NCBI RefSeq assembly: GCF_020035535.1
Contig: NZ_CP083349.1
Location: 496,001 to 560,000, forward strand
Source of the DNA: Ensifer adhaerens
GTDB taxonomy: Bacteria > Pseudomonadota > Alphaproteobacteria > Rhizobiales > Rhizobiaceae
Reading direction: 5' to 3'
Length of the DNA: 64,000 nt
Positions 35,260 to 44,031 of the stretch are shown here, one piece after another. Below the pieces are notes generated by a model. The model ran no database searches. It had not been told where the DNA came from and saw nothing but the letters and a program-made list of their open reading frames with translations. Both the position numbers and the translations under genes were made by a program. Within the stretch, counting starts at the first letter, position 1, and the number at the start of each line of letters is the position of its first letter.

Positions 35260-35790
35260 ATGCTGACGATCATAATGGAAACACAGGACAACGAAGCCGA
35301 ACTGGTGCAGACGCTTTCGGTGCTCGTTGCCGGCGCCGTGGAGGGTCTCGTCAGCGATGTGATCATCCTAGACCATGGCTCCAGGGACGGTTCGTCGCGC
35401 GTGGCCGAGGCCGCCGGTTGCCGCTTTTGCCTCGATTGGGATCTCGGCGATGTCGTGCGCTCGGCACGCGGTGAATGGCTGATGTTGCTTGAGCCCGGCG
35501 CGCGCCCGATCGGTCGCTGGATTGACGAACTTGCCGAATACGTCTCGCTGAACAGGACGCCCGCGCGGTTCTCCGATTCCCGGATGCATCGCAAGCCGTT
35601 TTTCAGCCGTATGGTCCGGCGAAAGAAGCCGCTGGAAGCGGGTTTCCTGATGAACAAGAACGATGCCCTGGCGGCGGCGGCGGGCAACCGTTGCCTCGGC
35701 GACATGACGAACGTCCGGGCCGTTCGCAAGCTCCCTACCGAGCTCGTTCCGGCCTGGGTTGCCATCGAAGGCAGACCGGCGCGCCCTTGA
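35260..35790 (+). CDS. Short glycosyltransferase-family-2-like protein
   Basis: A 176-residue protein starting MLTIIMETQDNEAELVQTLSVL. The N-terminal half looks like the nucleotide-sugar fold of GT2 enzymes (DVIILDHGSRDGSSRVAEAAG, then a DLGDVVRSARGEWLMLLEPGARP strand), but the DXD motif and acceptor half are weak or missing, so activity is uncertain. ATG 35260 fits the start of homology. The frame continues back to 35188. It is divergent from the radical SAM gene. Confidence 0.65.
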   Translation: MLTIIMETQDNEAELVQTLSVLVAGAVEGLVSDVIILDHGSRDGSSRVAEAAGCRFCLDWDLGDVVRSARGEWLMLLEPGARPIGRWIDELAEYVSLNRTPARFSDSRMHRKPFFSRMVRRKKPLEAGFLMNKNDALAAAAGNRCLGDMTNVRAVRKLPTELVPAWVAIEGRPARP

Positions 35791-35806
35791 CCTCCACGCA
35801 CTAAAA

Positions 35807-35832
35807 AGGTGCCAGTCCAGGGGACGGCACCT
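35807..35832 (-). terminator. Minus-strand terminator-like hairpin
   Basis: AGGTGCC-A-GTCC-AGG-GGAC-GGCACCT forms an 11-bp stem with one bulge. On the minus strand it is followed by TTTTTAG. It would end a transcript coming from moaB with a 3' extension of about 250 bases, or an unseen minus-strand RNA. Confidence 0.55.
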
Positions 35833-35898
35833 CAAGGTGTCTCTCAAATGACCTTGTCTGATAAAGTTCTTGCCGGGCAGCATTCTGGCTGCACGTCG

Positions 35899-36001
35899 TA
35901 TCCCCTTGTTCTCCCCGCCCGGGGATATTGGCGGGGAGGCGTTTTTGCAGCCCGAAGAGAAACGTGCGGCGTCCGATCTTCGCTGGCTGGTAATCGGACG
36001 C
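35899..36001 (+). other. Structured intergenic RNA region with terminator and competing stems
   Basis: A plus-strand terminator CTCCCCGCC (35911-35919)/GGCGGGGAG (35930-35938) is followed by GCGTTTTT. An alternative stem TATCCCC (35899-35905)/GGGGATA (35921-35927) interleaves with it and excludes it. Another hairpin, GCGTCCGAT (35969-35977)/ATCGGACGC (35993-36001), lies just downstream. It could be the overlapping 3' end of the glycosyltransferase-like transcript, a small RNA, or an attenuator. Confidence 0.45.
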
Positions 36002-36015
36002 TAACGAGGCAAAAA

Positions 36016-36120
36016 ATGGCTGTCAGTTACAAAGGTAACAGACGCACCCGAAGAGCGATGGTTGCGCGTGGCGGGTTCCGGCTCAGCCGCGTTTCAGGTG
36101 CTCGTCGAGTCGGGGCATGA
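36016..36120 (+). CDS. Possible 34-residue basic peptide ORF
   Basis: ATG at 36016 with GAGG seven bases upstream opens a 34-codon frame rich in Arg (MAVSYKGNRRTRRAM...). It overlaps the 3' end of moaB on the opposite strand by 38 bases. I recognise no family. The ribosome-binding site and the structured leader just before it are the only support. Confidence 0.2.
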   Translation: MAVSYKGNRRTRRAMVARGGFRLSRVSGARRVGA

Positions 36121-36625
36121 TCTCGACGAAATTGCAGGGCATGTGCCGGTAGTCGAGCTGCTGCTTCAAGATGCCGTCCCAGGCGTCCCGGCAGGCCCCT
36201 GGCGATCCCGGCAGAACGAAGATGAAGGTGGCGTTGGCGACCCCGCCGGTCGCGCGCGACTGGATGGTCGAGGTGCCGATCTTTTCGTAGGAAATCCGGT
36301 GGAACACTTCGGAGAAGCCGTCCATGCGTTTTTCGAACAGCGGCTCCAGCGCCTCCGGCGTCACATCCCGGCCGGTGAAACCCGTGCCGCCGGTCGTGAT
36401 CACCACGTCGATCGTCGGCTCCAGCGTCCAGGCCTTTACCTGGTCGTAAATCTTGGCCCGATCGTCCGGCACGATCGCGCGGGCTTCGAGGCGATGACCG
36501 GCGTCACGCACGCGCGCTTCCAGCGTGTCGCCCGATTTATCGTCAGCGAGTGTGCGCGTATCTGAAACGGTCAGAACAGCAATTCCGATGGGAATGAAGG
36601 GACGTTTTTGGTCGATGCCGGCCAT
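36083..36625 (-). CDS. moaB: Molybdenum cofactor biosynthesis protein MoaB
   Basis: A 180-residue trimeric protein of the MogA/MoaB family that acts on molybdopterin (adenylylation) in molybdenum-cofactor synthesis. Visible motifs are VLTVSDTRT (about 19-27), TTGGTGFTGRDVTPEALEPLF (molybdopterin-binding GTG loop, split) and LPGSPGACRDAWDGIL. The ATG at 36625 starts 1 base after the ispE stop codon, so the two are co-transcribed. The frame continuing to 36718 overlaps ispE. Confidence 0.9.
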   Translation of the reverse strand: MAGIDQKRPFIPIGIAVLTVSDTRTLADDKSGDTLEARVRDAGHRLEARAIVPDDRAKIYDQVKAWTLEPTIDVVITTGGTGFTGRDVTPEALEPLFEKRMDGFSEVFHRISYEKIGTSTIQSRATGGVANATFIFVLPGSPGACRDAWDGILKQQLDYRHMPCNFVEIMPRLDEHLKRG

Positions 36626-36626
36626 T

Positions 36627-37541
36627 CTATTTGCCTCTTCCTGTCGTGTTGCAGGCGAGAACGTACCAGCCGGGTTGCGCCTCCGAAAGAGTGCGCGCTG
36701 TCGCAGCCGCATGCGCACCGTTGTCGAAAATGCCGAAGCAGGTTGCGCCTGAGCCTGACATCCGCACCAGCGTCGCGCCTGCTTCCGTCAGCACTTGGCA
36801 GACATCGCTTACCACCGGCTGCAACTGCTGCGCCGGCGGCTGCAGATCGTTGCGCATTGCCGCCATGGCCGCCAGCCATGCGTCGATCGTTCCAAGGTTC
36901 TGCGGCAGAACGAGCGGTGGATTGGTCTTGTTTGAAAGCGTCCGGAAGACCACAGGCGTCGAAACGGCAACGAGCGGATTGACGAGCACGAGGGACAGGG
37001 ATGGAAGGTGGGCGAGCGGCGTGATCTCCTCGCCGATGCCCTTCGCCACGAGGGGCATGCCGGCAAGACACATCGGCACGTCGGCGCCCAGCGCCAATGC
37101 CATCTCGTCGAGGCGAGAAGGTTCGATCGTGGCGCCCCAAAGTTCGAGAAGCCCGAGCAGCGTGGCCGCCGCGTCCGCAGATCCGCCACCGATACCGGAG
37201 GCGAGGGGCAAGTTCTTTTCGAGATGCAGGTGAACAGTGCCGGCGGCGGCGGGATCGCGCGCGCGCAGTTCCGCACGCAGGAGGTCCCGCGCCTTTAGCA
37301 CCAGATTGCCGCCCTCAGCGCTGGCATCCATGGGCAGTTCGGCAGCAAAAGGCCCCGAAACGGTGAAGAGATCGGCGTTTGCCGATGCAAGGCCGATGCG
37401 GTCGCCGCGATCGGCAAAGGTGACGAGGCTTTCGAGAAGATGATGGCCGTCGGCACGCTGGCCGACGACATGGAGCGCCAAGTTGATCTTTGCGGGCGCC
37501 GCGCGCGTCAGCGTGAAGCCAGCAATGCCGTCCTCGGTCAT
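36627..37541 (-). CDS. ispE: 4-diphosphocytidyl-2-C-methyl-D-erythritol kinase
   Basis: A 304-residue GHMP kinase of the MEP isoprenoid pathway. RAAPAKINLALHVVGQRADGHH (split; about 9-30) is the substrate-binding start, and LPLASGIGGGSADAAATL (about 112-129) is the ATP-binding glycine-rich motif. A secreted TPR-protein gene lies just upstream on the same strand (7-base gap) and a prenyl diphosphate synthase is nearby, so isoprenoid enzymes flank this segment. Confidence 0.94.
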   Translation of the reverse strand: MTEDGIAGFTLTRAAPAKINLALHVVGQRADGHHLLESLVTFADRGDRIGLASANADLFTVSGPFAAELPMDASAEGGNLVLKARDLLRAELRARDPAAAGTVHLHLEKNLPLASGIGGGSADAAATLLGLLELWGATIEPSRLDEMALALGADVPMCLAGMPLVAKGIGEEITPLAHLPSLSLVLVNPLVAVSTPVVFRTLSNKTNPPLVLPQNLGTIDAWLAAMAAMRNDLQPPAQQLQPVVSDVCQVLTEAGATLVRMSGSGATCFGIFDNGAHAAATARTLSEAQPGWYVLACNTTGRGK

Positions 37542-37548
37542 GGATCGA

Positions 37549-39384
37549 TCAGGACTTCTTGTCCGGCGCCGGTGCTTCCGGGGTCACTTTCTTCGGCGCG
37601 GTTTCCTTGGCATCGGCAGAGGCCGGAACCTCCTCCTTCAGCGGCGGCAGGCCGTTTTCGATCTTCGCCTTGATCTTCGGGATCTCGGCCTCCTCGGGCT
37701 TCAGCTCAAGCGTCTGCGTCCACTGGAACACGGCTTCGAGCTTGCGGCCGACGCGCCAGTAGGCGTCGCCGAGGTGATCGTTGATGGTCGGGTCGCCAGC
37801 CATCAGTTCAGCCGCCTTTTCCAGTTCCACCACCGCATCGTCGAAGCGGTTCATGCGGAAATAGGCCCAGCCGAGCGAATCGACGATGTAGCCGTCGTCC
37901 GGCTTCAGTTCGACCGCCTTGCGGATCATCTCGAGGCCTTCGTCGAGATTGATGTTCATGTCGACCCAGGAATAGCCGAGATAGTTCAGAACCTGTGGCT
38001 GGTCCGGATTGAGCTCCAACGCCTTGCGGAAGTTCGGTTCGGCCTTGTCCCAGAGCTTCTGGCGCTCATAGGCGATACCGCGCTGGAAGAAGACGGTCCA
38101 GTCGGTACGCTTCGGCACCGACCCGATCTGTTCGACAGCCTTGTCGTAGAGCGTTCCCATCTCCTTGTAGTCCTTGGCATCGGAAAGCACGCTGCCATAG
38201 GCGAGATAGTTGCGGATGTTCTTCGGGTCGACGTCGATCAGCGCCTTCAGGTGCTGCTTCGCTTCGTCGACCTTGCCGATGCTGGCGAGGCTCAGGCCGA
38301 GCTGCAGCTCCGAAACGCGCCGCATCGGCGAGTTTTCCGGGATAGCCTTGTAGAGTTCGATTGCCTCGTTCGGCTTCTTCAGGTTCTCGGCGATCCCGCC
38401 GAGCATCACCAGGATGTCGGCGCTGTCGGGGTCGAGCCGGCGCGCGGTCTGCAGATAGAGCGAAACGATATCTTCGGCGCCGTCGCGGTTGAGGGCAGCG
38501 CCAATCGAGAAGAGCACGGCTGCAGCACCCTGGCTGGCGTTCTTGACCTGCTGTTCCTGCGGAACACCATTCTCGATATCGGTCCTCAGCGCCTGCAGCG
38601 GCGTGTAGTTGTTGACCATGTTCTCGCCGACGGCGACGGTGTCGAGCGCCTTCTGCTTGTTGCCTTCGCGTGCCTCGAACCGGGCGAGCGCTTCGACCGC
38701 ACGCATGAAGGTATCGGGCGCAGCGCTTCCGCCTTCGCGATCGAGAATGGCGTCGTTGAGCCTGGTCCGGGCTGTCTGCTTGTCGCCGGCGGCAACTGCG
38801 ATCGCGCCTGCATGATAATTCTTGAACACGCGGAACCAGTCGGGACCTTGGAGGCCGTTGATCTCTGCCAGCGCTTCCTTCGGCTTGCCCTGACCGAACT
38901 TCGACCAGGCGGAAAGCAGTCCGTTCATCAGCCGGTCGAGATCGTTCGGACCCTGGTAGTTCAGGAGCTTCTGCGCATTGCGATACTCGCGCTTGCGGAT
39001 CGCTTCGATCGCGCGGATCACGGTGGTGATGCGCTCGACGGCCGGGTCGGACTTGAGCTGCTCGGCAACCTGCGCGCCCTCGTCGAACTGGCCAGCCATC
39101 AGCAGCGTGATCATCAGCCGCTGCTTGACGTCGTTGTTGTTCGGTTCGAACTGCAGTGCGATCCGGTAGAGCTGGGTGGCCGATGCGAAGTCGCGGTCCG
39201 TATCGGCGGTGCGAGCTGCAAGGAAGGCGCCGGCGAAGGTGTTCACCGACTTGATGTCGAAGGGTTCGCTTTCCTCGACGGGGGCGGCCTTGTCTTCCGC
39301 GAAGGCCTGGTGGCTGCCGCTGACTGCGGCGAGAGCCAACAGTGCTGCGCCGCTGAGGAGGCGGAGGATCGTCATTTGCCGCAT
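37549..39384 (-). CDS. Secreted tetratricopeptide-repeat protein
   Basis: A 611-residue protein. A signal peptide (MRQMTILRLLSGAALLALAAVSG..., cleavage near AFAED) is followed by many TPR/Sel-like helical repeats from about 70 to 580. The best is NFRKALELNPDQPQVLNYLGY, with repeated DxxIVDSLGWAYFRM-type units. A Lys/Pro/Glu/Ala tail ends it. Such proteins act as periplasmic or outer-membrane scaffolds, and no specific partner is evident. The start at 39384 was chosen for the signal peptide. It precedes ispE by 7 bases. Confidence 0.85.
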   Translation of the reverse strand: MRQMTILRLLSGAALLALAAVSGSHQAFAEDKAAPVEESEPFDIKSVNTFAGAFLAARTADTDRDFASATQLYRIALQFEPNNNDVKQRLMITLLMAGQFDEGAQVAEQLKSDPAVERITTVIRAIEAIRKREYRNAQKLLNYQGPNDLDRLMNGLLSAWSKFGQGKPKEALAEINGLQGPDWFRVFKNYHAGAIAVAAGDKQTARTRLNDAILDREGGSAAPDTFMRAVEALARFEAREGNKQKALDTVAVGENMVNNYTPLQALRTDIENGVPQEQQVKNASQGAAAVLFSIGAALNRDGAEDIVSLYLQTARRLDPDSADILVMLGGIAENLKKPNEAIELYKAIPENSPMRRVSELQLGLSLASIGKVDEAKQHLKALIDVDPKNIRNYLAYGSVLSDAKDYKEMGTLYDKAVEQIGSVPKRTDWTVFFQRGIAYERQKLWDKAEPNFRKALELNPDQPQVLNYLGYSWVDMNINLDEGLEMIRKAVELKPDDGYIVDSLGWAYFRMNRFDDAVVELEKAAELMAGDPTINDHLGDAYWRVGRKLEAVFQWTQTLELKPEEAEIPKIKAKIENGLPPLKEEVPASADAKETAPKKVTPEAPAPDKKS

Positions 39385-39545
39385 GTCAAACCTTTCGTGC
39401 CGATTGCTCGGCCAATCGCACCACTGAGGGTTGTTTTCGGAGTCAGCCACGTATAGCCCAGCACAACTCTTGAGGAACAGAATGGCTTTTTTGGCGCAAC
39501 GCGGCAAGAAATTCCTGTTGTTTGTCTCGGCTCTGCCGAAGTCCG

Positions 39546-40562
39546 TCAGCTTACCCGATCGATGCAGAAGTCGATGACTTCGGTGAGCGCCGATTTCCAG
39601 GGTGACGCCGGCAGCGGTGCCAGCGCATCGCGGGCAATCGTGCCGTAGTGCTGGGCGCGGGCGATGGTATCGCTGAGGCCCCCATAGCGCTTGATCAGCC
39701 CGAGCGCCTTGTCGAGATTCGCATCGCTGCTGTCGCCGCCTTCGATCGCCTCGCGCCAGAAGGCCCGATCTTCGGCCGTTCCGCGGCGGTAGGACAGGAT
39801 GACCGGAAGCGTGATTTTTCCTTCGCGGAAGTCATCGCCGACGTTCTTGCCGAGGTCGCTCGACGAGCCACCATAGTCGAGCACATCGTCGACGAGCTGG
39901 AAGGCGAGGCCGAGGTTCATGCCATAGGATTTCAGCGCGTTGCGGTCGGACTTGCTGGTCTGGGCGACGATCGGTCCGACTTCGGCAGCTGCGGCAAACA
40001 GGGCGGCGGTCTTCGCACGGATGACCTGGAGATAATCGTCCTCGGTCGTTTCCATGTTCTTGGCGACGGAAAGCTGCAGAACTTCGCCTTCGGCAATGAC
40101 GGAAGCGGCGGTCGACAGCACGTCGAGCGCGTCGAGCGAACCGACATCGACCATCATGCGGAAGGCCTGGCCGAGGAGGAAGTCGCCGACCAGAACGCTC
40201 GCCTGGTTGCCCCAGATCGTGCGTGCGGTGGACTTGCCGCGGCGAAGGTCGCTTTCGTCGACGACATCGTCGTGAAGCAGCGTCGCCGTGTGCATGAATT
40301 CGACGCTGGTTGCGAGCTTGACATGGGCGTCGCCCTCGTAGCCGAACATCGCTGCGGAAGCGAGCGTCAGCATTGGGCGCAGCCGCTTGCCGCCGGAAGA
40401 AATCAGGTGGTTGGCGACCTCGGGAATCATCTGAACGTCGGAGCCGGCCTTCGACAGGATGAGCTGGTTGACGCGCTCCATGTCCGGCGCTGTCAGGTCG
40501 ACGAGCGGCTTAACGGACGCCTGTTTGTTTTTGCTGTCTTCCAGCGGTATCACTACGCCCAC
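39546..40562 (-). CDS. Long-chain polyprenyl diphosphate synthase (octaprenyl/decaprenyl type)
   Basis: A 338-residue trans-prenyltransferase making the side chain of ubiquinone. The first Asp-rich motif is LHDDVVDESDLRRG (about 103-116) and the second is QLVDDVLDY (about 229-237), and SGGKRLRP binds diphosphate. Rhizobia usually make Q10, so decaprenyl is as likely as octaprenyl. I chose GTG 40562 because AGGAG lies 7 bases upstream and homology begins with VGVVIPLEDS. The frame to 40748 runs into the divergent gene. Confidence 0.9.
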   Translation of the reverse strand: MGVVIPLEDSKNKQASVKPLVDLTAPDMERVNQLILSKAGSDVQMIPEVANHLISSGGKRLRPMLTLASAAMFGYEGDAHVKLATSVEFMHTATLLHDDVVDESDLRRGKSTARTIWGNQASVLVGDFLLGQAFRMMVDVGSLDALDVLSTAASVIAEGEVLQLSVAKNMETTEDDYLQVIRAKTAALFAAAAEVGPIVAQTSKSDRNALKSYGMNLGLAFQLVDDVLDYGGSSSDLGKNVGDDFREGKITLPVILSYRRGTAEDRAFWREAIEGGDSSDANLDKALGLIKRYGGLSDTIARAQHYGTIARDALAPLPASPWKSALTEVIDFCIDRVS

Positions 40563-40669
40563 ACCGGGACTCCTGTTTTCATTGTCGCTTTCGACAATAG
40601 GAAGGGGTGCCACGTGCGGCAAGAGGCGAATTGTCCCGCTTGCTGAAATAGGACAGGAAAAACCGCCGG

Positions 40670-40891
40670 ATGAAGGAATTGATCCGTACCAACGATGCCG
40701 TCGTGCTCTCCTTTGCCGAGAGCCTGATGAAGGACGCCGGTATTGCAAGCCTCATCGCCGATCAGGGGATGAGCATTCTGGAGGGCTCGCTCGGCCTGCT
40801 GCCCCGCCGTTTTCTGGTCGCGGACGAGGACGCGGATGCCGCGCGGCGAATTCTGATCGACGCCGGGCTCGAGGCGGAGTTGCGGCCGTGA
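40670..40891 (+). CDS. DUF2007 domain-containing protein
   Basis: A 73-residue protein, MKELIRTNDAVVLSFAESLMK..., with the DUF2007 pattern (LIADQGMSILEGSLGLLPRRFLVADEDADAARRIL). These small ferredoxin-like folds resemble signal-transducing PII-like proteins, and their function is not established. It is divergent from the prenyl synthase gene and 7 bases before the methyltransferase gene, with which it is probably co-transcribed. Confidence 0.85.
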   Translation: MKELIRTNDAVVLSFAESLMKDAGIASLIADQGMSILEGSLGLLPRRFLVADEDADAARRILIDAGLEAELRP

Positions 40892-40898
40892 GGGTGCC

Positions 40899-41705
40899 AT
40901 GCAATCCGGTGATGCCGCAGGTGCGCGTATAATGGCTTCTGCCGCAACTGAAACCGTCGATGCCTTCCATCGCGGCAAGTTCCATGTCGTCCAGCCGTTG
41001 GGGCAGGGGCACCGCTCCGGTATGGACGCAATGATCCTGGCATCGCTCGTTTCCTCGGATCGCCCCTGCCGGGTCGCCGATCTCGGCGCCGGGGCAGGCG
41101 CCGCCGGCATGGCCGTCGCGTCTCGGGTGGAGGGTGCGGAAGTGGTGCTGGTAGAGCGCTCGCCTGTCATGGCGGAATACGCCCGCCGCAGCCTGGAACT
41201 CGCCGAAAACGCACGCTTTGCGTCGCGGGTCTCGGTGCTGGAGGCGGACGTATCGCTTGCCGGCAAGGCGCGTGTCTCGGCCGGCCTGGCGGATGACAGT
41301 TTCGATCACGTGATCATGAACCCGCCCTTCAACGATGCATCCGACCGCAAGACGCCGGACAGCCTCAAGGCCGAGGCCCATGCGATGAGCGACGGGCTCT
41401 TCGAGGTCTGGGTGAAGACGGCGGGCGCAATCATGAAGCCGGGTGGACAGTTGTCGCTGATCGCCCGGCCGGAGTCGATCGCCGAGATCATCGCCGCCTG
41501 CGGCCGTCGTTTCGGCGGCATCGAGATCACCGCGCTTCATCCGCGCGTCGGCGAAAATGCCGTGCGCATTCTGGTGACGGCGATCAAGCAGAGCCGCAAG
41601 CGGCTGGTCTTCCGCGCGCCGCTCGTCATGCACGAGGAGGGGCATCGCTTCGCCGATCATGTCGACGATCTCAACAACGGTCGCGCCGCGTACCACCGCC
41701 GATGA
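40899..41705 (+). CDS. TrmN6-type tRNA1(Val) adenine-N6 methyltransferase family protein
   Basis: A 268-residue Rossmann-fold SAM methyltransferase. FHVVQPLGQGHRSGMDAMILASL at the N-terminus is typical of TrmN6/YfiC. RVADLGAGAGAAGMA is the SAM-binding motif, and NPPFND (about 147-152) is the N6-adenine catalytic tetrad. It probably methylates A37 of a tRNA. It follows DUF2007 by 7 bases. Confidence 0.85.
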   Translation: MQSGDAAGARIMASAATETVDAFHRGKFHVVQPLGQGHRSGMDAMILASLVSSDRPCRVADLGAGAGAAGMAVASRVEGAEVVLVERSPVMAEYARRSLELAENARFASRVSVLEADVSLAGKARVSAGLADDSFDHVIMNPPFNDASDRKTPDSLKAEAHAMSDGLFEVWVKTAGAIMKPGGQLSLIARPESIAEIIAACGRRFGGIEITALHPRVGENAVRILVTAIKQSRKRLVFRAPLVMHEEGHRFADHVDDLNNGRAAYHRR

Positions 41706-41856
41706 TTTACCGTATGCGGCATTGCGTTTGTCGCGGCAGTGCATACATGCCATGGATGGGCCAATACATTTGGCATCGGAGCGGCATTCAGGAAGAATGT
41801 TGCGCGGTTTTTCGCCCGCATCCCGCTCTAACGTGACCCAGTAGGCAGGAGTTGAA

Positions 41857-42723
41857 ATGAAGGCGTTCCTGAGACGGTTGTTGCCGAGGCGATTTCGCAA
41901 GGAAGGCGTGACGATCCCCGTTGTCCGGCTTCACGGTGCGATCATGGCCGGCGGTGGGCAATTCCGACCCGCGCTCAACCTGGCAACGGCGGCACCGCTT
42001 CTGGAAAAGGCCTTCGCAATCAAGGAAGCGCCCGCTGTCGCAATCTCGGTCAATTCGCCCGGCGGCTCCCCGGTGCAGTCGCGCCTGATCTATCAGCGCA
42101 TCCGCGACCTCGCCCAGGAGAAAAAGAAGCGTGTGCTGATCTTCGTCGAGGACGTTGCAGCGTCTGGCGGCTACATGATCGCGCTTGCCGGCGATGAGAT
42201 CATCGCTGATCCGACGTCGATCGTCGGCTCAATCGGCGTCGTCTCCGGCGGCTTCGGCTTTCCAGAACTGCTGAAGAAGATCGGCGTCGAACGACGCGTC
42301 TATACGGCGGGTGAAAACAAGGTGATGCTCGATCCGTTCCAGCCGGAAAAGGAAAACGACATCGCCTTTCTGAAGAACCTCCAGCTCGATATCCACGATA
42401 CCTTCATCCAGATGGTGAAGGCGCGTCGCGGACAGTTGCTCGCCGACGATCCGGATATCTTCTCCGGCCTTTTCTGGACCGGCCGGCGTGGGCTGGAGCT
42501 CGGCGTCATCGATGGTCTCGGCGATCTGCGCGGCGAGGTGAAGAAGCGCTATGGCGACAAGGCGCGGCTCGAACTCATCCAGCCGGTGCGCAGCCTTTTC
42601 GGCCGCCGGCAGACCGGCGCGGCCGTTGCGGGCGCCATTGTCGAGCCCCTGGCTGCGTCGGCCGCAGCAGGTCTTGCCGAAGCAATCGAGGAAAGGGCAT
42701 TGTGGGCGCGGTTCGGGCTTTGA
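41857..42723 (+). CDS. S49-family peptidase (SppA-like)
   Basis: A 288-residue signal-peptide-peptidase-type serine protease. SVNSPGGSPVQS (about 65-76) and VEDVAASGGYMIALAGDEIIADP (about 98-120, nucleophile Ser in ASGGY) with SIVGSIGVVSGGFG are the family core. There is no clear signal peptide, and the N-terminus is basic (MKAFLRRLLPRRFRK). It probably works at the inner-membrane face on residual signal peptides. A small membrane-protein gene follows after 34 bases. Confidence 0.9.
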   Translation: MKAFLRRLLPRRFRKEGVTIPVVRLHGAIMAGGGQFRPALNLATAAPLLEKAFAIKEAPAVAISVNSPGGSPVQSRLIYQRIRDLAQEKKKRVLIFVEDVAASGGYMIALAGDEIIADPTSIVGSIGVVSGGFGFPELLKKIGVERRVYTAGENKVMLDPFQPEKENDIAFLKNLQLDIHDTFIQMVKARRGQLLADDPDIFSGLFWTGRRGLELGVIDGLGDLRGEVKKRYGDKARLELIQPVRSLFGRRQTGAAVAGAIVEPLAASAAAGLAEAIEERALWARFGL

Positions 42724-42757
42724 GCCCTGACCTGCGTGAGATGTCCTTGGAGGAACA

Positions 42758-42949
42758 ATGCCGCAACTCATCCTGCTCCTGATTGCAGGTTTCGTCTTCT
42801 GGCTCGGCTATCGCAAGTTCGTGGCCGATGCGCAGAAACTGACACGCCAGCGCGAACAGAGCCGCCGCGAAGAGCGGACCGGGGCGCAGGGCACGCTGGT
42901 CCAGGATCCGGAAACCGGTGAGTACAGGCTGAAACGCGACGACGAGTAG
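42758..42949 (+). CDS. Small single-pass membrane protein
   Basis: 63 residues with one N-terminal transmembrane helix (about 3-20, QLILLLIAGFVFWLGY), then a charged cytosolic helix and an ending QDPETGEYRLKRDDE. GGAGGAAC precedes the ATG. Similar short proteins follow sppA in rhizobia, and their function is unknown. Confidence 0.75.
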   Translation: MPQLILLLIAGFVFWLGYRKFVADAQKLTRQREQSRREERTGAQGTLVQDPETGEYRLKRDDE

Positions 42950-43074
42950 CGGGATCAATGAGGGTGGAGGCTCCGGCGCGTCTAATTGGCAGGCCGGCGC
43001 TGTAGTTGCTTGACCCCTGTCATCAGGCGTGGCACCTGTCCGGCACATTTTTAGAAGAAATCCGGACGCGATCC

Positions 43075-44031
43075 ATGACCACTCTGCCTGATCATATGAA
43101 CCCGAAGCGCTCGTTTCAGGCTCTGATCCTGACACTGCACAACTACTGGGCCGACAAGGGTTGCGCCGTGCTGCAGCCCTACGACATGGAAGTGGGCGCC
43201 GGGACCTTCCATCCGGCAACGACCCTGCGCGCGCTCGGGCCCCGTCCGTGGCGCGCCGCCTATGTTCAGCCGTCGCGCCGCCCGACCGATGGCCGCTACG
43301 GCGAAAACCCGAACCGCCTGCAGCACTACTACCAGTACCAGGTGCTGCTTAAGCCGAACCCGTCCAACCTGCAGGAGCTCTATCTCGGCTCGCTGGAGGC
43401 GATCGGCCTCGACCCGCTGCTGCACGACATCCGTTTTGTCGAGGACGACTGGGAAAGCCCGACGCTCGGCGCCTGGGGTCTCGGCTGGGAGTGCTGGTGC
43501 GACGGCATGGAAGTGTCGCAGTTCACCTATTTCCAGCAGGTTTGCGGCATCGAGTGCTCGCCGGTTTCCGGTGAGCTGACCTACGGTCTCGAGCGTCTCG
43601 CCATGTATGTGCAGGGCGTCGACAACGTCTATGACCTGAACTTCAACGGCCGCGAAGGCGCCGAGAAGATCAGCTATGGCGACGTCTTCCTGCAGGCGGA
43701 ACAGGAATATTCGCGCTACAATTTCGAATATGCCAACACCGCCATGCTGCATCAGCATTTCATTGATGCCGAAGCCGAGTGCCAGGCGCTGCTCGCCGCC
43801 GGCGCCCCGGGCGATCACAGCAACAACCACCTGCATAAATGTGTCTTTCCGGCCTATGACCAGTGCATCAAGGCGAGCCACGTGTTCAACCTGCTCGATG
43901 CCCGTGGCGTCATCTCCGTTACCGAGCGCCAGAGCTACATCCTGCGGGTGCGCACGCTGGCCAAGGCCTGCGGCGAAGCCTTCCTCTTGACCGACGCCGG
44001 CGGCGCGAACTTCAACCGGGACGCCGCTTGA
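43075..44031 (+). CDS. glyQ: Glycyl-tRNA synthetase alpha subunit
   Basis: A 318-residue class II synthetase catalytic subunit that partners with GlyS in an alpha2beta2 enzyme. [36 protein letters not shown] and [23 protein letters not shown] are alpha-subunit hallmarks (each split here from longer motifs). I start at ATG 43075. ATG 43096 (MNPKRSF) is an alternative, and the frame back to 43006 is not supported. The beta-subunit gene is about 5 kb downstream, with several other genes between. Confidence 0.95.
   Translation: MTTLPDHMNPKRSFQALILTLHNYWADKGCAVLQPYDMEVGAGTFHPATTLRALGPRPWRAAYVQPSRRPTDGRYGENPNRLQHYYQYQVLLKPNPSNLQELYLGSLEAIGLDPLLHDIRFVEDDWESPTLGAWGLGWECWCDGMEVSQFTYFQQVCGIECSPVSGELTYGLERLAMYVQGVDNVYDLNFNGREGAEKISYGDVFLQAEQEYSRYNFEYANTAMLHQHFIDAEAECQALLAAGAPGDHSNNHLHKCVFPAYDQCIKASHVFNLLDARGVISVTERQSYILRVRTLAKACGEAFLLTDAGGANFNRDAA

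Noticed and set aside
37483..39456. A 657-codon plus-strand frame opposite the TPR gene
   Set aside because: It is antisense to a gene with a signal peptide and clear TPR units. Its own translation looks like shadow sequence.
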